This document shows, piece after piece, positions 49,747 through 61,010 of a stretch of DNA of 64,000 nucleotides (position 1 is the stretch's first letter; each line of letters opens with the position of its first letter). The notes under the pieces were generated by a model that saw only the letters and a list, made by a program, of their open reading frames with translations, did no database searches and was not told the DNA's origin. The stretch covers positions 26,226,108 through 26,290,107 of the forward strand of contig OZ018408.1 in assembly GCA_963969595.1 (NCBI GenBank), written 5' to 3'. Both the position numbers and the translations under genes were made by a program. The stretch is from Neckera pumila. Taxonomy: Eukaryota > Streptophyta > Bryopsida > Hypnales > Neckeraceae.

Positions 49747-50015
49747 ATGTTTTTCAGCCCCTTCGAAGGGCTACGAGTTCCCTAGGCTGCCAAGGTTGGG
49801 GGAACAGCCTCGCAGCTGCTGCGTGACGTGGCACAACGATTGCCATGTCACCCAAAAACAAAACAAAAAGAAATTTGCTTTTTTTTTCATTTTAGATTTT
49901 TCAAAAAATTAAAAATTAAAAATTAAAATTAAAATTCTAATAGCAGACGTTCCCCAATCTGCCAAGGGAACAGCATTGGGGGAGCAGGCCTAAAATAGCC
50001 CTTTAGTCCCCCCAA
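49747..50015. mobile_element. MITE-like inverted-repeat unit
   Basis: Begins CAGCCCCTTCGAAGGGCTA and ends near TAGCCCTTTAGTCCCCC. Internal blocks TTCCCTAGGCTGCCAAGG and (inverted) GTTCCCTTGGCAGATTGG pair imperfectly. Related to the start of 4856. Boundaries and class are uncertain. Confidence 0.4.
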
Positions 50016-50751
50016 ATCTCTTTTAAGGTAACTACACCTAAAATCGTACAGTCCTTAAAAGCGCATAGCGGATATTCTTGCCTAAAATGTACTCCCACTA
50101 TTCATATGACTTTATGATCGCTTTTGGGTACACCTATTCTCAACACTTTGGAAATTTGTAGTTTATTCACACGATGTCCAAAAAATGCATTCTAAGAGAA
50201 TCTAGAATCCCCTTTTGACAACCAATGGGACCCTACAAAAAAAATTCAATATAATAGTGAAACCCATGTTGAATCAAGCCGAATTGCTTAACAATGCAAT
50301 TTAAGGTGCGGTTACCTTAATGCCTTCTTGTCCAATGCAGTGTTAGTGTTCTGTACACAATAAACAAGCCACATTAGTAATACAAGTTAATCACAAACAC
50401 CACAAACACCATGTTTGTAATTTAATTTTTTCACAAACACCACATTAATAATACAAGTTATCACAAACACCACAGCAACAGTTTGTCATAGTAGTTCGTC
50501 ACAAACAGCAACAGTCACCGCAGCAGTTCGTCATAATATTACAGCAAGTTGCACCTTCAGTTTCACCTCCCGTGCAGCACATGTCTTGTCAAGGTGAATA
50601 TGAGCACCAAGTCTTGCAAAATCTCATGAAAACTAAGGTACAAAGATCAACACTATAATGGCAAGGATACTATGAAAGGATACTATTGTGCTGCATCGCT
50701 GGTTCTAATTCAGAAGTCCCCCTGTTGGCTAGCTGAGACAGCACTTCTCCA

Positions 50752-51300
50752 CTAATTAATGGCTTCCTTGTAAGGAAAACTCTCTAGAATAAAATACTGT
50801 TGCCCAAACATACGCACAACAAGGGGGAGATGCTTTCCTAGTCTATTTCTGTGCTGTGATTTCAAGATTTTTAAAGTAGAGAAACATCTCTCATCCTCAA
50901 CAGATCCCAGTACTAAATAGCACCTTATCTCAGCTAGCTTAAAGTACTCAGACATGAGCTTACATAGGTGGTGGGACTATGAAAGTCTTCGCCAAAGTTT
51001 GATAACCGGATTCACAAAGAAGGGAAGGACGCAAGCAGAGTCGCAATTTGCCTTCATTGTCATTTTAAAAAACCCTTGTTGTAAGTCCAAATGTGAAGCA
51101 AATAGCATTTCCAAAGCAGTATGAGCATTGCCACCCTCATACAAGGGCTAGCCCCTGTTAACAAGTCTGGCTTGGTAGTAAAAAATTTCTAGAACAGCCA
51201 AATGGTGTACAAAGCTAGCCTTGACGCCCTCCTACTGCCAATACTGCGGGTAAATGACTCCAAAGGCATCAAGGGGTTCCTGACAGGGAAAGCGCCAATC
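50752..51300 (-). pseudogene. hAT-like transposase C-terminal fragment
   Basis: The reading frame from about 51230 to 50752 contains GNAHTALEMLFASHLDLQQG and PFFVNPVIKLWRRLS, a break, and then KLAEIRCYLVLGSVEDERCF, STLKILKSQHRNRL. The last part matches the hAT C-terminal dimerisation region (typically S..ERCFS.L..IKS..RNRL). At least one stop lies between the blocks, and no N-terminal zinc finger or catalytic core was found. It is a decayed remnant. Confidence 0.7.
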
Positions 51301-51795
51301 TAGCTCATTGCAAAGAGATTGCGCTATGTCTGTGCACAATTAAGCCAGTCAAGCCACAGCTCAAAGCAGTGATAGCATTGTAAGTGCAAGGCAAAACTCA
51401 AGAGCATCAATGCAAGGCAAAACCAACACTGTGAGTGCAAAGCACAATTGTACATTGTACAGCCGGGTACAACAATCTTACGATTTTTGCAGCCAGTTTA
51501 GATTTGGTGAACTTTGGGAGGCCGGTGTATACTAAAAAATGAATGGAATTTTGAATTGTAAATTGCGTTGGAATCAAACTCAAGTCTACTTTATCATCAT
51601 TGCAAATAAACATATGTAGTTGAAAATTGTATAAAAAGTTTGATATTTTCTATATACTATCTACCATCTAGTGTTGCCACCATTTGTAAAAATTAAAACT
51701 AGTATTTAATGGTCCACATTAGAAATGAGCCTTCACAATTGCTTTAGAGATATTTGATCTCATACCACTTGAATTGCTTGTATAAAAAAACCACA

Positions 51796-53075
51796 AACTT
51801 GTGTACACAGCAAACACTTTGAACCGGCTGTTTGCCATCGAGTATGGTGAAAATGGTCTTAAATTCAATAAAGTCCATAACAAGATGGAGAATATTTGGG
51901 CTAAGCTACATCCGTTGGTGGAGGGTCAAACTACCTGTGAATTAGGCGACTACAATTTGATAAGTACAAATGTTGAAGTTGTGGATGCGTTGAAGGAAGG
52001 TTTTATTTGGGCGCAGCGTACTTTCCAAGGGCTGAACATGGCGCCTACCGTCCATGCAACACTTGCCCGCAAGTTGTGGTTCCAGAAGCCGTGGGTCATT
52101 GAGAAGGAGGACCCCAGCTTCATGTCCTATACTCCTGCTGCAAATCTCATGCGTGGTGAAGATGGTGACAATGAAGTGATGCGGGAGACACTTGCAGCGG
52201 CTGAATCATTCCAAAGTGCCAGTATGCATCTACCTGGTGCAGCAATTTCAGACCTTGAAGATGAGGTTGTTGATGATGCTGTGTGCCCGCAAGTCTGTTT
52301 AGAGGACGAAACTCGTGATGCCCTAGCTGATGTCATGAACACCAATGAAGCCCAAGTTTCTACTTGCTTGATTCTGCCCAAAGTTCTCCTAGTAGTTGAA
52401 TATGCTGGTCCCACAATTTTTAAATCAACGCTTGTTTTGCAATTGAATGGAAATCCATTTCTTTCGAAAGACCGGCTGACTCGTGTGAAGTACTCCATGT
52501 ACTTCAACAATCATGATGATTATATGACTGCTACCGCTAGTTCCAATACTTGCCTTCTTGGTCTTAGAAGTGATTATGGCATTTATTTTGTCCAACGTTC
52601 AAGCACCACCAAAGCATCCACTGTGAAAGCTATAGGGAAAAGGCAGAGAGGGAAAAAAGGCACCTCCAAGACCGGCAATCCAACAAACGTTTTGCAAGGG
52701 GTGGATGAAGGCTCATGGTGGATTGGGAGAGTGCAAAAAATGCGGAGGAAGGTTGGAACACAGTGGAGTCTCCTTCGTCATCCAGTGGACTTGATTAATT
52801 GGATTGCAATAGCTGGAAAAAAGAACCCAATTCAAAGCCCAATTCAAAGCCCAATTCAAGTACTCTTGCAGTACTTTAGCAAAACTGTAGATTTGAACAA
52901 ATACAAATATGACCACAGTGATACCAAAAGGGTTGACATTGAATGCATAATCACCATTGTGACACTGTCCTGTATACACTGTATACACTGTATACACTGT
53001 CCTGTAAATTCTGTGTATATTGTGGACCCGGAGGATGCAGATGCATTGAACAAGTTTGTTTCAGACCGTAGTTGA
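51796..53075 (+). CDS. Unknown protein, about 420 codons, possible TE-borne exon
   Basis: A continuous frame of 424 codons, not recognised. The upstream end has a good acceptor (TGTGTACACAG at about 51801-51811), while the first ATG is at 51885, so it is probably an internal or 3' exon. Notable blocks are LFAIEYGENGLKFNKVHNKM, TFQGLNMAPTVHATLARKLW, WWIGRVQKMRRKVGTQWSLL followed by RHPVDLI, and KYDHSDTKRVDIECIITIVT. The last two look like a WxGRVxxM...PVDL reader-type fold, but no family is assigned. Two in-frame microsatellites interrupt it: CAATTCAAAGCC (x3, about 52827-52858) and TGTATACACTG-type (about 52972-53003). Base composition is less AT-rich than the flanks. It may be a transposon accessory protein. 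Confidence 0.45.
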
Positions 53076-54292
53076 GGTACTATCTCAAATGTCATATTGC
53101 AACCATCGAGTATCAGGTATGATGTCTACATGCCTCTAGCATTTTGGCCAAGAAGGTTACCTAGATTATTGTGTCTGTTAGTGGGTCACAGATGACGATG
53201 TGGCTGAATTCTTTGTATTCCAATTGAAGAACTAGCTATATGCCTTGAATTTTTTTTTTTTGTTGTAGTTTACTTTCTCTTGAAAGTACTGACCATACAT
53301 ACCAAGTCTTGACAATGTTGTCATTTCACCACAATTTTCAGGTCATGTGGCAAAATTAGACTATTATTGGCAGATTTATGAAATTACAGAAAACTAAGGA
53401 TTTTGAGTTGTACCGGAACTCACATGTGTGGCAAATTTACTCCAAGTCAGGTAACATTTTTATGGATTTATTTGTTACAATTTTGCATGATTTCTGCATT
53501 TTCTCAAAGCTTTAGCTCATCTTTTCCGTCAAAATATGATTTCTCCAAATTTGTCTCACACGTGCCTGAATCCTTCGTTTGAATGCAGGCTATTGGAGTT
53601 TACCGTATCCCCCTTCTTTCTTTGGTGTATTCTCTTCATATTGTGCAATTCTTTCTTGATATCTCATAGCCTAGGCCATCTTCTCTAGAAATTCATCATC
53701 GTTGTTGTCTCCTTTCACACGTTCCTGCATCCTAGTTGTTAATGCAGGTAATCGAAGCAGCCCTAAACTGCCTGCTAGCTTTTATCCTAAAACCTTCAAT
53801 TTAGCCTGTGTTTAGCGATCATTTCACACCCTGAAGTCATCATTTCCTTGAAAATTATGATTTCCTAGAATTATTCTCACACGTTTTTGCATCTGTTGGT
53901 TTGAATGCAAGGCATTAAAGCTGACTCTATGCCCCTATTGTTGCTGGCCCAAGAGGGCACCTTTAAATTCAAGTTTGAATTCCTAAACCTTTGTGCCAAT
54001 TATTTCCCCCTCTTTTGTGACGCAAATGCTAGCTGACTCTCATGAACGATTTATAGCGCTGTCTTTGGCATCTCTTGTTGTAGTGTGTATGTAGTTGTGA
54101 ATCCAACACCTGCTTGTTTCTATGAATCCATGTGACCTTCCTGTTTTGGAATTTCTGTGACTAGTTTGCGGTTTGCATCTGGCTGGCATTGCCGCTTCTC
54201 TTTCTTCAGTTTCCCCTCCCGCTTGTGTTGCTGGTCATCCCACTAACCATTCACCAGCGCCTGGACTGCTGTAGTTTGACATCGTGAGTGTC
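53076..54292. other. Interval with three degenerate repeat units
   Basis: Three units spaced by about 165 bp (near 53550, 53715 and 53873) share TCACACGT, a CTGCATC-like block and TTGAATGCAGG, the last resembling an intron acceptor. It lies between two unexplained frames on the same strand and could be intronic. Confidence 0.4.
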
Positions 54293-54811
54293 ATGGGTTC
54301 CGATACTGGTTGCATCCAACCGGGCTGGGGTGAACAAATTGAAGCTGTCCCTGTTGACATCTTGATTCCAAGTGTTTTGCAGGGACTTGCAGCACCAACA
54401 GATCCGTGGAAAGAGGTTGCAGCGGGAGGCAGAGGCCGTGCGACAAGACTCCAGTCGATTCCTTCTGTAGGTTCTACATGCAGGGAATGGCACAGTTTGG
54501 TGGCATCATCGGTGGAGTATGCTTTGCTTTGGCTTGATTGTGTTCCCCCCTACCGTAAATTTGATCATGACGCCTTTGTGATGGAGAACTTCGACCGGAA
54601 CATGGGCGTTTTTTTAAGATCCTGGGAGCTTTCAGCTCCATTGTCCGACCATCTTCGCACTGCCGTCCTTTTAGAATTGCCCAATGGTGATTTGTTGGAG
54701 TTGCGTGGAGTCCTGGAGTATGGTTGGGAGCCTTGTGAGGTGTTAGTGGCGTGTGATGTGAACTGGCGCATGAATTTCCGTTTGTGGGTCACTCCTGCAG
54801 CTCGTGCGTAA
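54293..54811 (+). CDS. Hypothetical F-box-like protein, 172 residues
   Basis: Single frame from ATG 54293 to TAA 54811. The N-terminal half resembles an F-box: VPVDILIPSVLQGLAAPTDP, then VGSTCREWHSLVASSVEYAL, with the S-TCREWHSLV spacing of F-box cores. The C-terminal part (LLELPNGDLLELRGVLEYGW, FRLWVTPAARA) is unrecognised. Codon use is GC-richer than the flanks, which supports real coding. It lies 1.2 kb downstream of the 424-codon frame on the same strand; they may be exons of one gene or cargo of one element. Confidence 0.45.
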   Translation: MGSDTGCIQPGWGEQIEAVPVDILIPSVLQGLAAPTDPWKEVAAGGRGRATRLQSIPSVGSTCREWHSLVASSVEYALLWLDCVPPYRKFDHDAFVMENFDRNMGVFLRSWELSAPLSDHLRTAVLLELPNGDLLELRGVLEYGWEPCEVLVACDVNWRMNFRLWVTPAARA

Positions 54812-55015
54812 TAGGCAGTAGTATCAATTTTGTAGGGTTTTTTTGGTGTACCTTTTTTCCAAATGCCTAGTAGTGCACTGTATTTGGGAGTTGGGTGGGT
54901 TTTTGTCTCGGCTCTTAGTTAGTAAAGATTCTTGGCATTTCTATAGGTATTATTATGCGTATTGTTGTATTAGTTTCTGTACATTCAATTGTGCTATTAA
55001 ACACATTTCAAGCTA

Positions 55016-55375
55016 AACACCATATTCACTAAAATGAGAGTTTTCCATTGAAATGAGAGTTAATTTAAAGAAAACTCAAAAAAAAAATTTATGTCAAATC
55101 AGCTAAAATTGAAAGGTTTTATGTCAATTTAACTTGATTCGAGTTAAATTCACATAAAACCTTTCAGACTTGATCTAAAATATAAAGGTTTTATGTCAAT
55201 TTAACTTGAATCGAGTTAAAATGACATTAAACCTTTCAAATTTTACTTAAAATTGAAAGGTTCTATATCAATTCAACCCAAAACTCTCATTTTAATGGAA
55301 ATTGATGATTTAAGTCGAGATCAACCAAACTAATTTGAGAAGTCCCCAATCTCTCAATTTAATGAATATGGTGTT
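55016..55375. mobile_element. MITE with GCTA target duplication and nested palindromes
   Basis: Left end AACACCATATTCACT; reverse complement of the right end AACACCATATTCATT. Both ends are flanked by GCTA (55012-55015, 55376-55379). The 360-bp interior is a series of palindromes around AAAGGTTTTATGTCAATTTA / AACTCGAATCAAGTT-like arms, repeated about three times, so the single strand could fold extensively. No coding. Confidence 0.8.
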
Positions 55376-55657
55376 GCTAATTTAGTTTCATATATCACTT
55401 GCTGTTGTGAATTGCCTCAGCATTTTTGGATGTCTTTGCTTTCAAAATTCTGGGTGGCAGTGGTTCAGTCCTAAGTTGAACTTTAAATTTTGTAGGTGCA
55501 CGTTGTGCTGGATTTGTATGTGTTACTCTGTTGCAACAGTTTCTGTGTTCTAGTTTTGATTGATGCATGTGAGTGCTGTATTCCTAGTACAAGTGTTGTA
55601 TTTGTGGCTTTTGGTTTTTGAAATTCATAGTAGGGTTTATAGACTCTCAAGTTATGC

Positions 55658-55683
55658 ATATATATATATATATATATATATAT
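55658..55683. repeat. (TA)n microsatellite
   Basis: About 13 TA dinucleotides in a row, bounded by GCA and CGA. Confidence 0.95.
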
Positions 55684-55899
55684 CGAATGTGCTTGCAATT
55701 GTGTCGGTTCTATTTTTTTGAGCTTACATTATTATTCGATATGCACATGTGCACATGCTGGAAGTAGTTTAACATTTCAGCTACATTCCAAATTTTTGAA
55801 TTTTGAAAGTATTTAGGAGGGCTTGTACTTACCAATCGTTTGTGGGCTGAAGTAAATCAACAATTGTTTTTTCTTCCCATTTTATTGAGGCTGAATGAA

Positions 55900-56140
55900 G
55901 TTAGAAAATACCTTAAGCCAAAAAAAATGGGGAAGGAAGGTGAAAGAAAATACCTTAAGCCCAAAATGGGGAAGGGAACAAGAAAAGAAAATAACAAGAA
56001 AATGAAAAGGGTTATTTCCCTCTCCATTTTTTTTGGCTTAGGGTATTTTCTTTCACCTTCATTCCCCATTTTTTTAGCTTAAGGTATTTCCTTTTCTTTT
56101 TCCCTCTCCATTTTTTTTGGCTTAAGGTATTTTCTTTTGA
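55900..56140. mobile_element. Foldback element with purine and pyrimidine arms
   Basis: Left arm units AATACCTTAAGCC...AATGGGGAAGG (two copies) pair with right arm units CCTTCATTCCCCATT...AGCTTAAGGTATT and CTCCATTTTTTTTGGCTTAA. Arms carry direct internal repeats. No protein; the short frames on both strands here come from the purine bias. Confidence 0.65.
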
Positions 56141-58345
56141 TCTTGGTATTTGCTTTTTTCACTTTTTTATTTTTTATAATGGAGTAAGGGTATTGAAAAT
56201 TGACCCGATTTGTAAATTCTAAGTAATAGTAGGGGGCCCTAAAATACCATGAATTCCAAAATTAGGTAATAATAGGGACCATATAATTGGCCCAAAATAT
56301 CTAAATATCCCCCTTCAAAAAAACTCTAGCCGCACGTGATATCCAAAGGTCCATACGGAGTGACACTCCACCCACCCCACCCCCACCGCCACATAAACTT
56401 AGGTTCACCCCTTCCTACGGCCCGATGTTGCATGTTCAAAAGAGAGCATAGAGAATATAACGAAAAGGAGTACGATATTAATACTCTTCAATAAGATGAG
56501 AGGCTAGACAAAATATATGAAATTGAATATGCGATTCTAAAGGAGTTCTATTGGCAAGCATAGAAACACATCATCCGGAAATCTGAATTGCAACATGATC
56601 AACACCTTAAGACAAGCTATTTGCTCGGTTGTTTGTTTTGTTTTGTTTGTTACGTTGAGATCTCCTAGACCGTACGTCTCGTGGCTGTGTGCTTGGTACT
56701 ATTGGAAAGTGCTTGGCAAGTAAAGGTGCATGGGCTTTGTTTCCTGGCGTTTGTACCTATAGTGCAAAATTTAATGCATTTCAAGGGTCTTTTGGATTTA
56801 AAAACATTTCATTTTTATTTTGGCTACTGCAAGCGGCATAGGATACTTTATTTTAACTGCGGCAACGGCACAAGGCACACTAGTACACCTTAAGTTAGGT
56901 TGTTATTTCTTTTCTTTTCTTTTCTTTTGTTTGTTTAATACATTGAGATCTAAGAAACTATGACTATGGAGCGTCTCAATTGTTTTTAGAATGGTTAAAA
57001 GCTCTTGACAAGGAGGGGTTCATGGACTTGTGTTGTGGTGTTTGGACCTATGGTGAAAAAGTCATTGAATTTCATAGTTTTCATGAATCAAAAAATTAAA
57101 TTAAATTATCTTTTATTTTGGAAAAAACATAATTTTTACATCGCGAGTCCAAATCCCACAAAACAAAGCCCTTGCACTCCTTTGTGGATAGAGCTCTCTA
57201 TTTGTGCTAGTTTCATGGTGTTTAGACCTACACTTTGAAAGTCATGAATTTTTTCAATTAAGAAACTGAATTAATTTATCTTTAATTTTGGAAAAACATT
57301 GTGTATCCAGACGCCAAAAAACAAAATCCCTTCCACTCCTTTATGCATAGAGCTTTCTTTTTGTGCCAAAAATGCAACCTCTTACACTGCAATGAGAAGG
57401 TTATTGATTTTAAAAATTTTAATGAACTAATAAACTAAAAATTGTTTTTTCATTTCTTGGCTTAGCAATGGCACAAGGTACACTAGTATCTATCCATCCA
57501 TACCTTTAAAACAAGCTATTTGTTTGTTTGTTTGTTTGTTTTTTGTTTTTGTTACGGTGAAATCTCTTGGAGAGTGCATCCCCTTGCCACGTGCTTGGTA
57601 TTGTCAGAAAGCTCTTGGCAGAGAAAGGTGCACAGGATTTTTTCCGTGGTGTTTTAACTACGATGCAAAAGTGATTGAATTTCAAAATCTTTTTTGGTTT
57701 AAAGAAATTAGGAAATTACTTTTGTTTTGGTTGTGGCAATGGCACAAGGCACACTAGTCAATCCTTAAGATAGGCTATTTGTTTGTTTGTTTTGTTTATT
57801 TTGTTTGTATATTATGTTGAGATCTCTTGGGTTGTGTATCCCTTGGTCGCATGTTTAGGACCGTCAAAAAAGTCCTTGGCAAAGAGGGATGCATGGGTTT
57901 GTTTTTGTGGCGTTTGGACCTACGATGTAAAAGTTATTGAATTTCAAAGTTTTAACAAATAAAAAAAGATTAGAAAATCACTTTCATTTTTATTTTGATT
58001 GTGGCAACGGCATAAAGGCACACTAGTCAATACCTTAAGACAAGCCGTTTGTTTGTTTATTACGATGAAATCTCCCAGACCATGCGTTCCTTGGTTGTGT
58101 GCTTGGTATCGTCGGAAAGTCCTCTGCAAGGAAGGGTGCACGGGGCTTTGTTTTGTGGCATTTGGACCTATGGTGGAAAAGTTATTGAATTTTGAAGCTT
58201 TTATGAATTAAAATTAAAAATTGACATTTATTTTTATTTTAGTTGTTGCAACAACACAGGGCACACTAGTCAATACCTTTAGACCTGAAGTCAATACTTG
58301 AGGAAAGGCTATTTGTTTTGTTTTGTTTTGTTTTGTTTTCCTAGA

Positions 58346-59844
58346 CTTCGGCATCAAGTTTATGACTTTAAATAATTTTTGATGTCTACTCTAGCTTCTA
58401 TCCTATTATGAGTAGAAGTATGCTATGAGTAAATGAATAATGGACATTTTTCAAGAAAAAGAAGGACCATTGTAAAAAAGAAGAAGAAAATAATAGGAAG
58501 TAGAGATGAATGTAAAAGAATCCCCCTTCCCTCCCATTGTGAAGATAGATGGATCTTTGCAAAATCTTTTGGATTTGATGGTATGTGGAGATAGACAGAT
58601 CTTTGCAATATCTTTTGGATTTGATGGCATGTCATGCTTTAATGCATAAAATAGCCACCAAATACTTACTATAATTCAATCCCCTAATGAGTTTCAATGC
58701 CAACTAATTTTGCTCAGTGACAATTCAACCAAGATATTACTTCAAGTCTGGAAACAAATGTGTAACTACTAGATGGCACAGGTTGGAATACAAACCAACA
58801 ACTTGATGGGAAATCAAGCTTAGCTTCATTACTGATTTCACACATCATTTTTAGGTTCCAAAGTTAACATCTGTTATATATCTAAAGTTGGAACTTGGAA
58901 TGTTTGAGAGTGACCAGTGCTTGACGGCTGAGGTTGCGCTTGTATTGAACTGCTGATGTAGTGTTGCATCACTGGAGTACAGTTAAAATAGTTGATTGAC
59001 TGGTTTCAAGGAGAAAGTGCCGCAAGCTTGGTTGTCGCATCATTGGAGCACAATTAAAATACCTGATTGACTAGTTGAATGATTGGTTTCAAGGAAAAAG
59101 TGCTCGCAAGATTATTTTGTTAGGCTGTTGGACTCCTCTGCAAGGCTACAGTGCTACTTCGGCACTGTTTGAAGTTCACAGCTCATTTGTTACGAGCATT
59201 TGGGGAGTTACAGGAATCGTAAAAATGGCTTCTTCTTCTTCACGTCCTGTTACAAGCAATCAAGTTTACAGATGTGCTGTGGTTGATGATGTATATGTGT
59301 TTTGGTAGTTTGTTTTCTTAACTCCTTGTGACAGCTATAACATGCATTGTGGACTGTAGACACCTACTGTTTCCTCACTAATACTCCAACTTGTTGTTCT
59401 TGTTGTGGAATGGGCACAGGTGAGGTCCACAACCTCTTGTAGGATTTTTGGCAAACTGCAAAAATACTTCTATACCAAATTCTCATGATGCATTTCTATT
59501 TTACTTGATTGAAATTTGCAAAAGTTTTATGTCTCACACTTGGAGAGATATAGATGAGACATTCTTGTGCAAACTTTGGAGTTCTTTACTCTATTATTGG
59601 ACACACATTGGTGATACTATTGAATGGATTATGGACTTATATAACATTCACATTTCCTTCATATACTTGGCAAAGATTGGGTTTAGGAAGTAAAAATGCT
59701 TAGCATGTATTGAAACTATATCTCAACTTTGAAGCTCGTAAAGAGCTATAGGATAAATATATATCCTAGAGCTTTTTAAGACCTAGAAGTGACTTTCAAA
59801 AAGCATAGACTTAATCAGATCATTGCCCTAGATCTAGGGATGTT
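58346..59844. other. Non-array interval inside the repeat array
   Basis: No gene recognised. 58943-59020 and 59040-59110 are direct imperfect copies of one block (GATTGACTGGTTTCAAGG / AATGATTGGTTTCAAGG). Two short frames (59075-59308, 59448-59693) have no known domain. Confidence 0.45.
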
Positions 59845-60377
59845 CCAGAAGATTTTTGTTTGTTATAGTGAGGTTTCTTGAATGGTCCGTCCTCCAGCCA
59901 TATATTTGGTATTGTTGAAAAGCCCTTGGCAAAGAGGAGTGCATGGGCTTTGATTTGTGGCGTTCCGACTCACGGCAAAAAAGATATTGAATTTCAAAGT
60001 TTTTATTATAAATCAAAAAAATTTAAAAATTACTTTTGTTTTTGTTTTTGTTGTAGCAATGATATAAGGCACATTTGTCCATTATTTTAAGACAAGTTGT
60101 TTGTTTGTTTTGTATGTTTGTTTGTTTTGTTTTGTTTATTTGTTTTGTTTTGTTTGTTGTTATGGTAAGATCTTTTGGACCATGCGTCCCTTGGTCGCAT
60201 GCTTGGTACTATTAGAAAGCCCTCGACGAGGAGGTATGCATAGACTTGGTTTCATGGCATTTAAATTCCAAACCTATGGTGTGAAATATTGAAATTTAAT
60301 GAATTTAAAAAATAAAAAATAACTTTTACTTCTATTTTTACTATAGCAACGGCAGAGGGCACACTAGTCCATACCTT

Positions 60378-61010
60378 TTAACTCCTAGATGCTCAAGGCC
60401 TGTTTTGAGCCTCTTGGAATTTGCTCTAAATTGAACAAAAATCCAACATTTTGATTAATTGAATCAATTTTTTTTGAATTGCAATCGTACAAATTCAAAC
60501 AAGACATGTTAGAAGTTATATAGGAAAAGAAAACACAACAATATCATTTAAGGATTGAAAGATTATAATGTTTGATCATCATGGTGTTAAAACTATGAAA
60601 ATCTTTGAGCTCTCATTTTCCATGTCAAATCTAAAAATTCAAGACCAAAAAAATATGAGGTTGAAGGGCCTAACAAATATAACCACAATCAATTATGACT
60701 TTTCAAAATTGACTACAATTTTTTTTAAAAGAATTTCTAGTGTGATTTTTTTTCCAAGATCCAATGTATTTGAGGCTCATTTCCAAGGGCCTTCAACACT
60801 ATGAAAGTCAAGATTGCAATGGATGTCTTTGCAAAAAATCTTGAACAGAAAAATCATAATCATTCATTTTCAAAATTGGATTTATAATGCTAAACCTAGA
60901 CTTCAAAAAATATATATAAACTACTAAAAAATAGCAATTTGGTAAGATTTTATTTAACTTCAAAGTTTTTTTGACACCACATTTGGGTGCCTTGGGCATT
61001 TAGGGGCTAA
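60378..61010. mobile_element. TTAA-flanked element inserted in a repeat unit (copy C)
   Basis: The left end TTAA then CTCCTAGATGCTCAAGGC and the reverse complement of the right end TTAG then CCCCTAAATGCCCAAGGC define inverted repeats over 633 bp. Outside, the array reads CCATACCTT on the left and GACAGGCTGTTTG on the right. Neighbouring units read through as ...TTAAGACAAGC, so the element sits exactly at the unit's TTAA (right copy mutated to CTAA). No transposase frame. Confidence 0.65.

Noticed and set aside
52127..52510. 127-codon minus-strand frame
   Set aside because: Antisense to the 424-codon frame, with no motif.
56681..58211. Short plus-strand frames of about 70-77 codons recurring in the array (56681, 57005, 57524, 57999)
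   Set aside because: They recur because the DNA repeat recurs; the frames carry indels and substitutions without conserving a protein.
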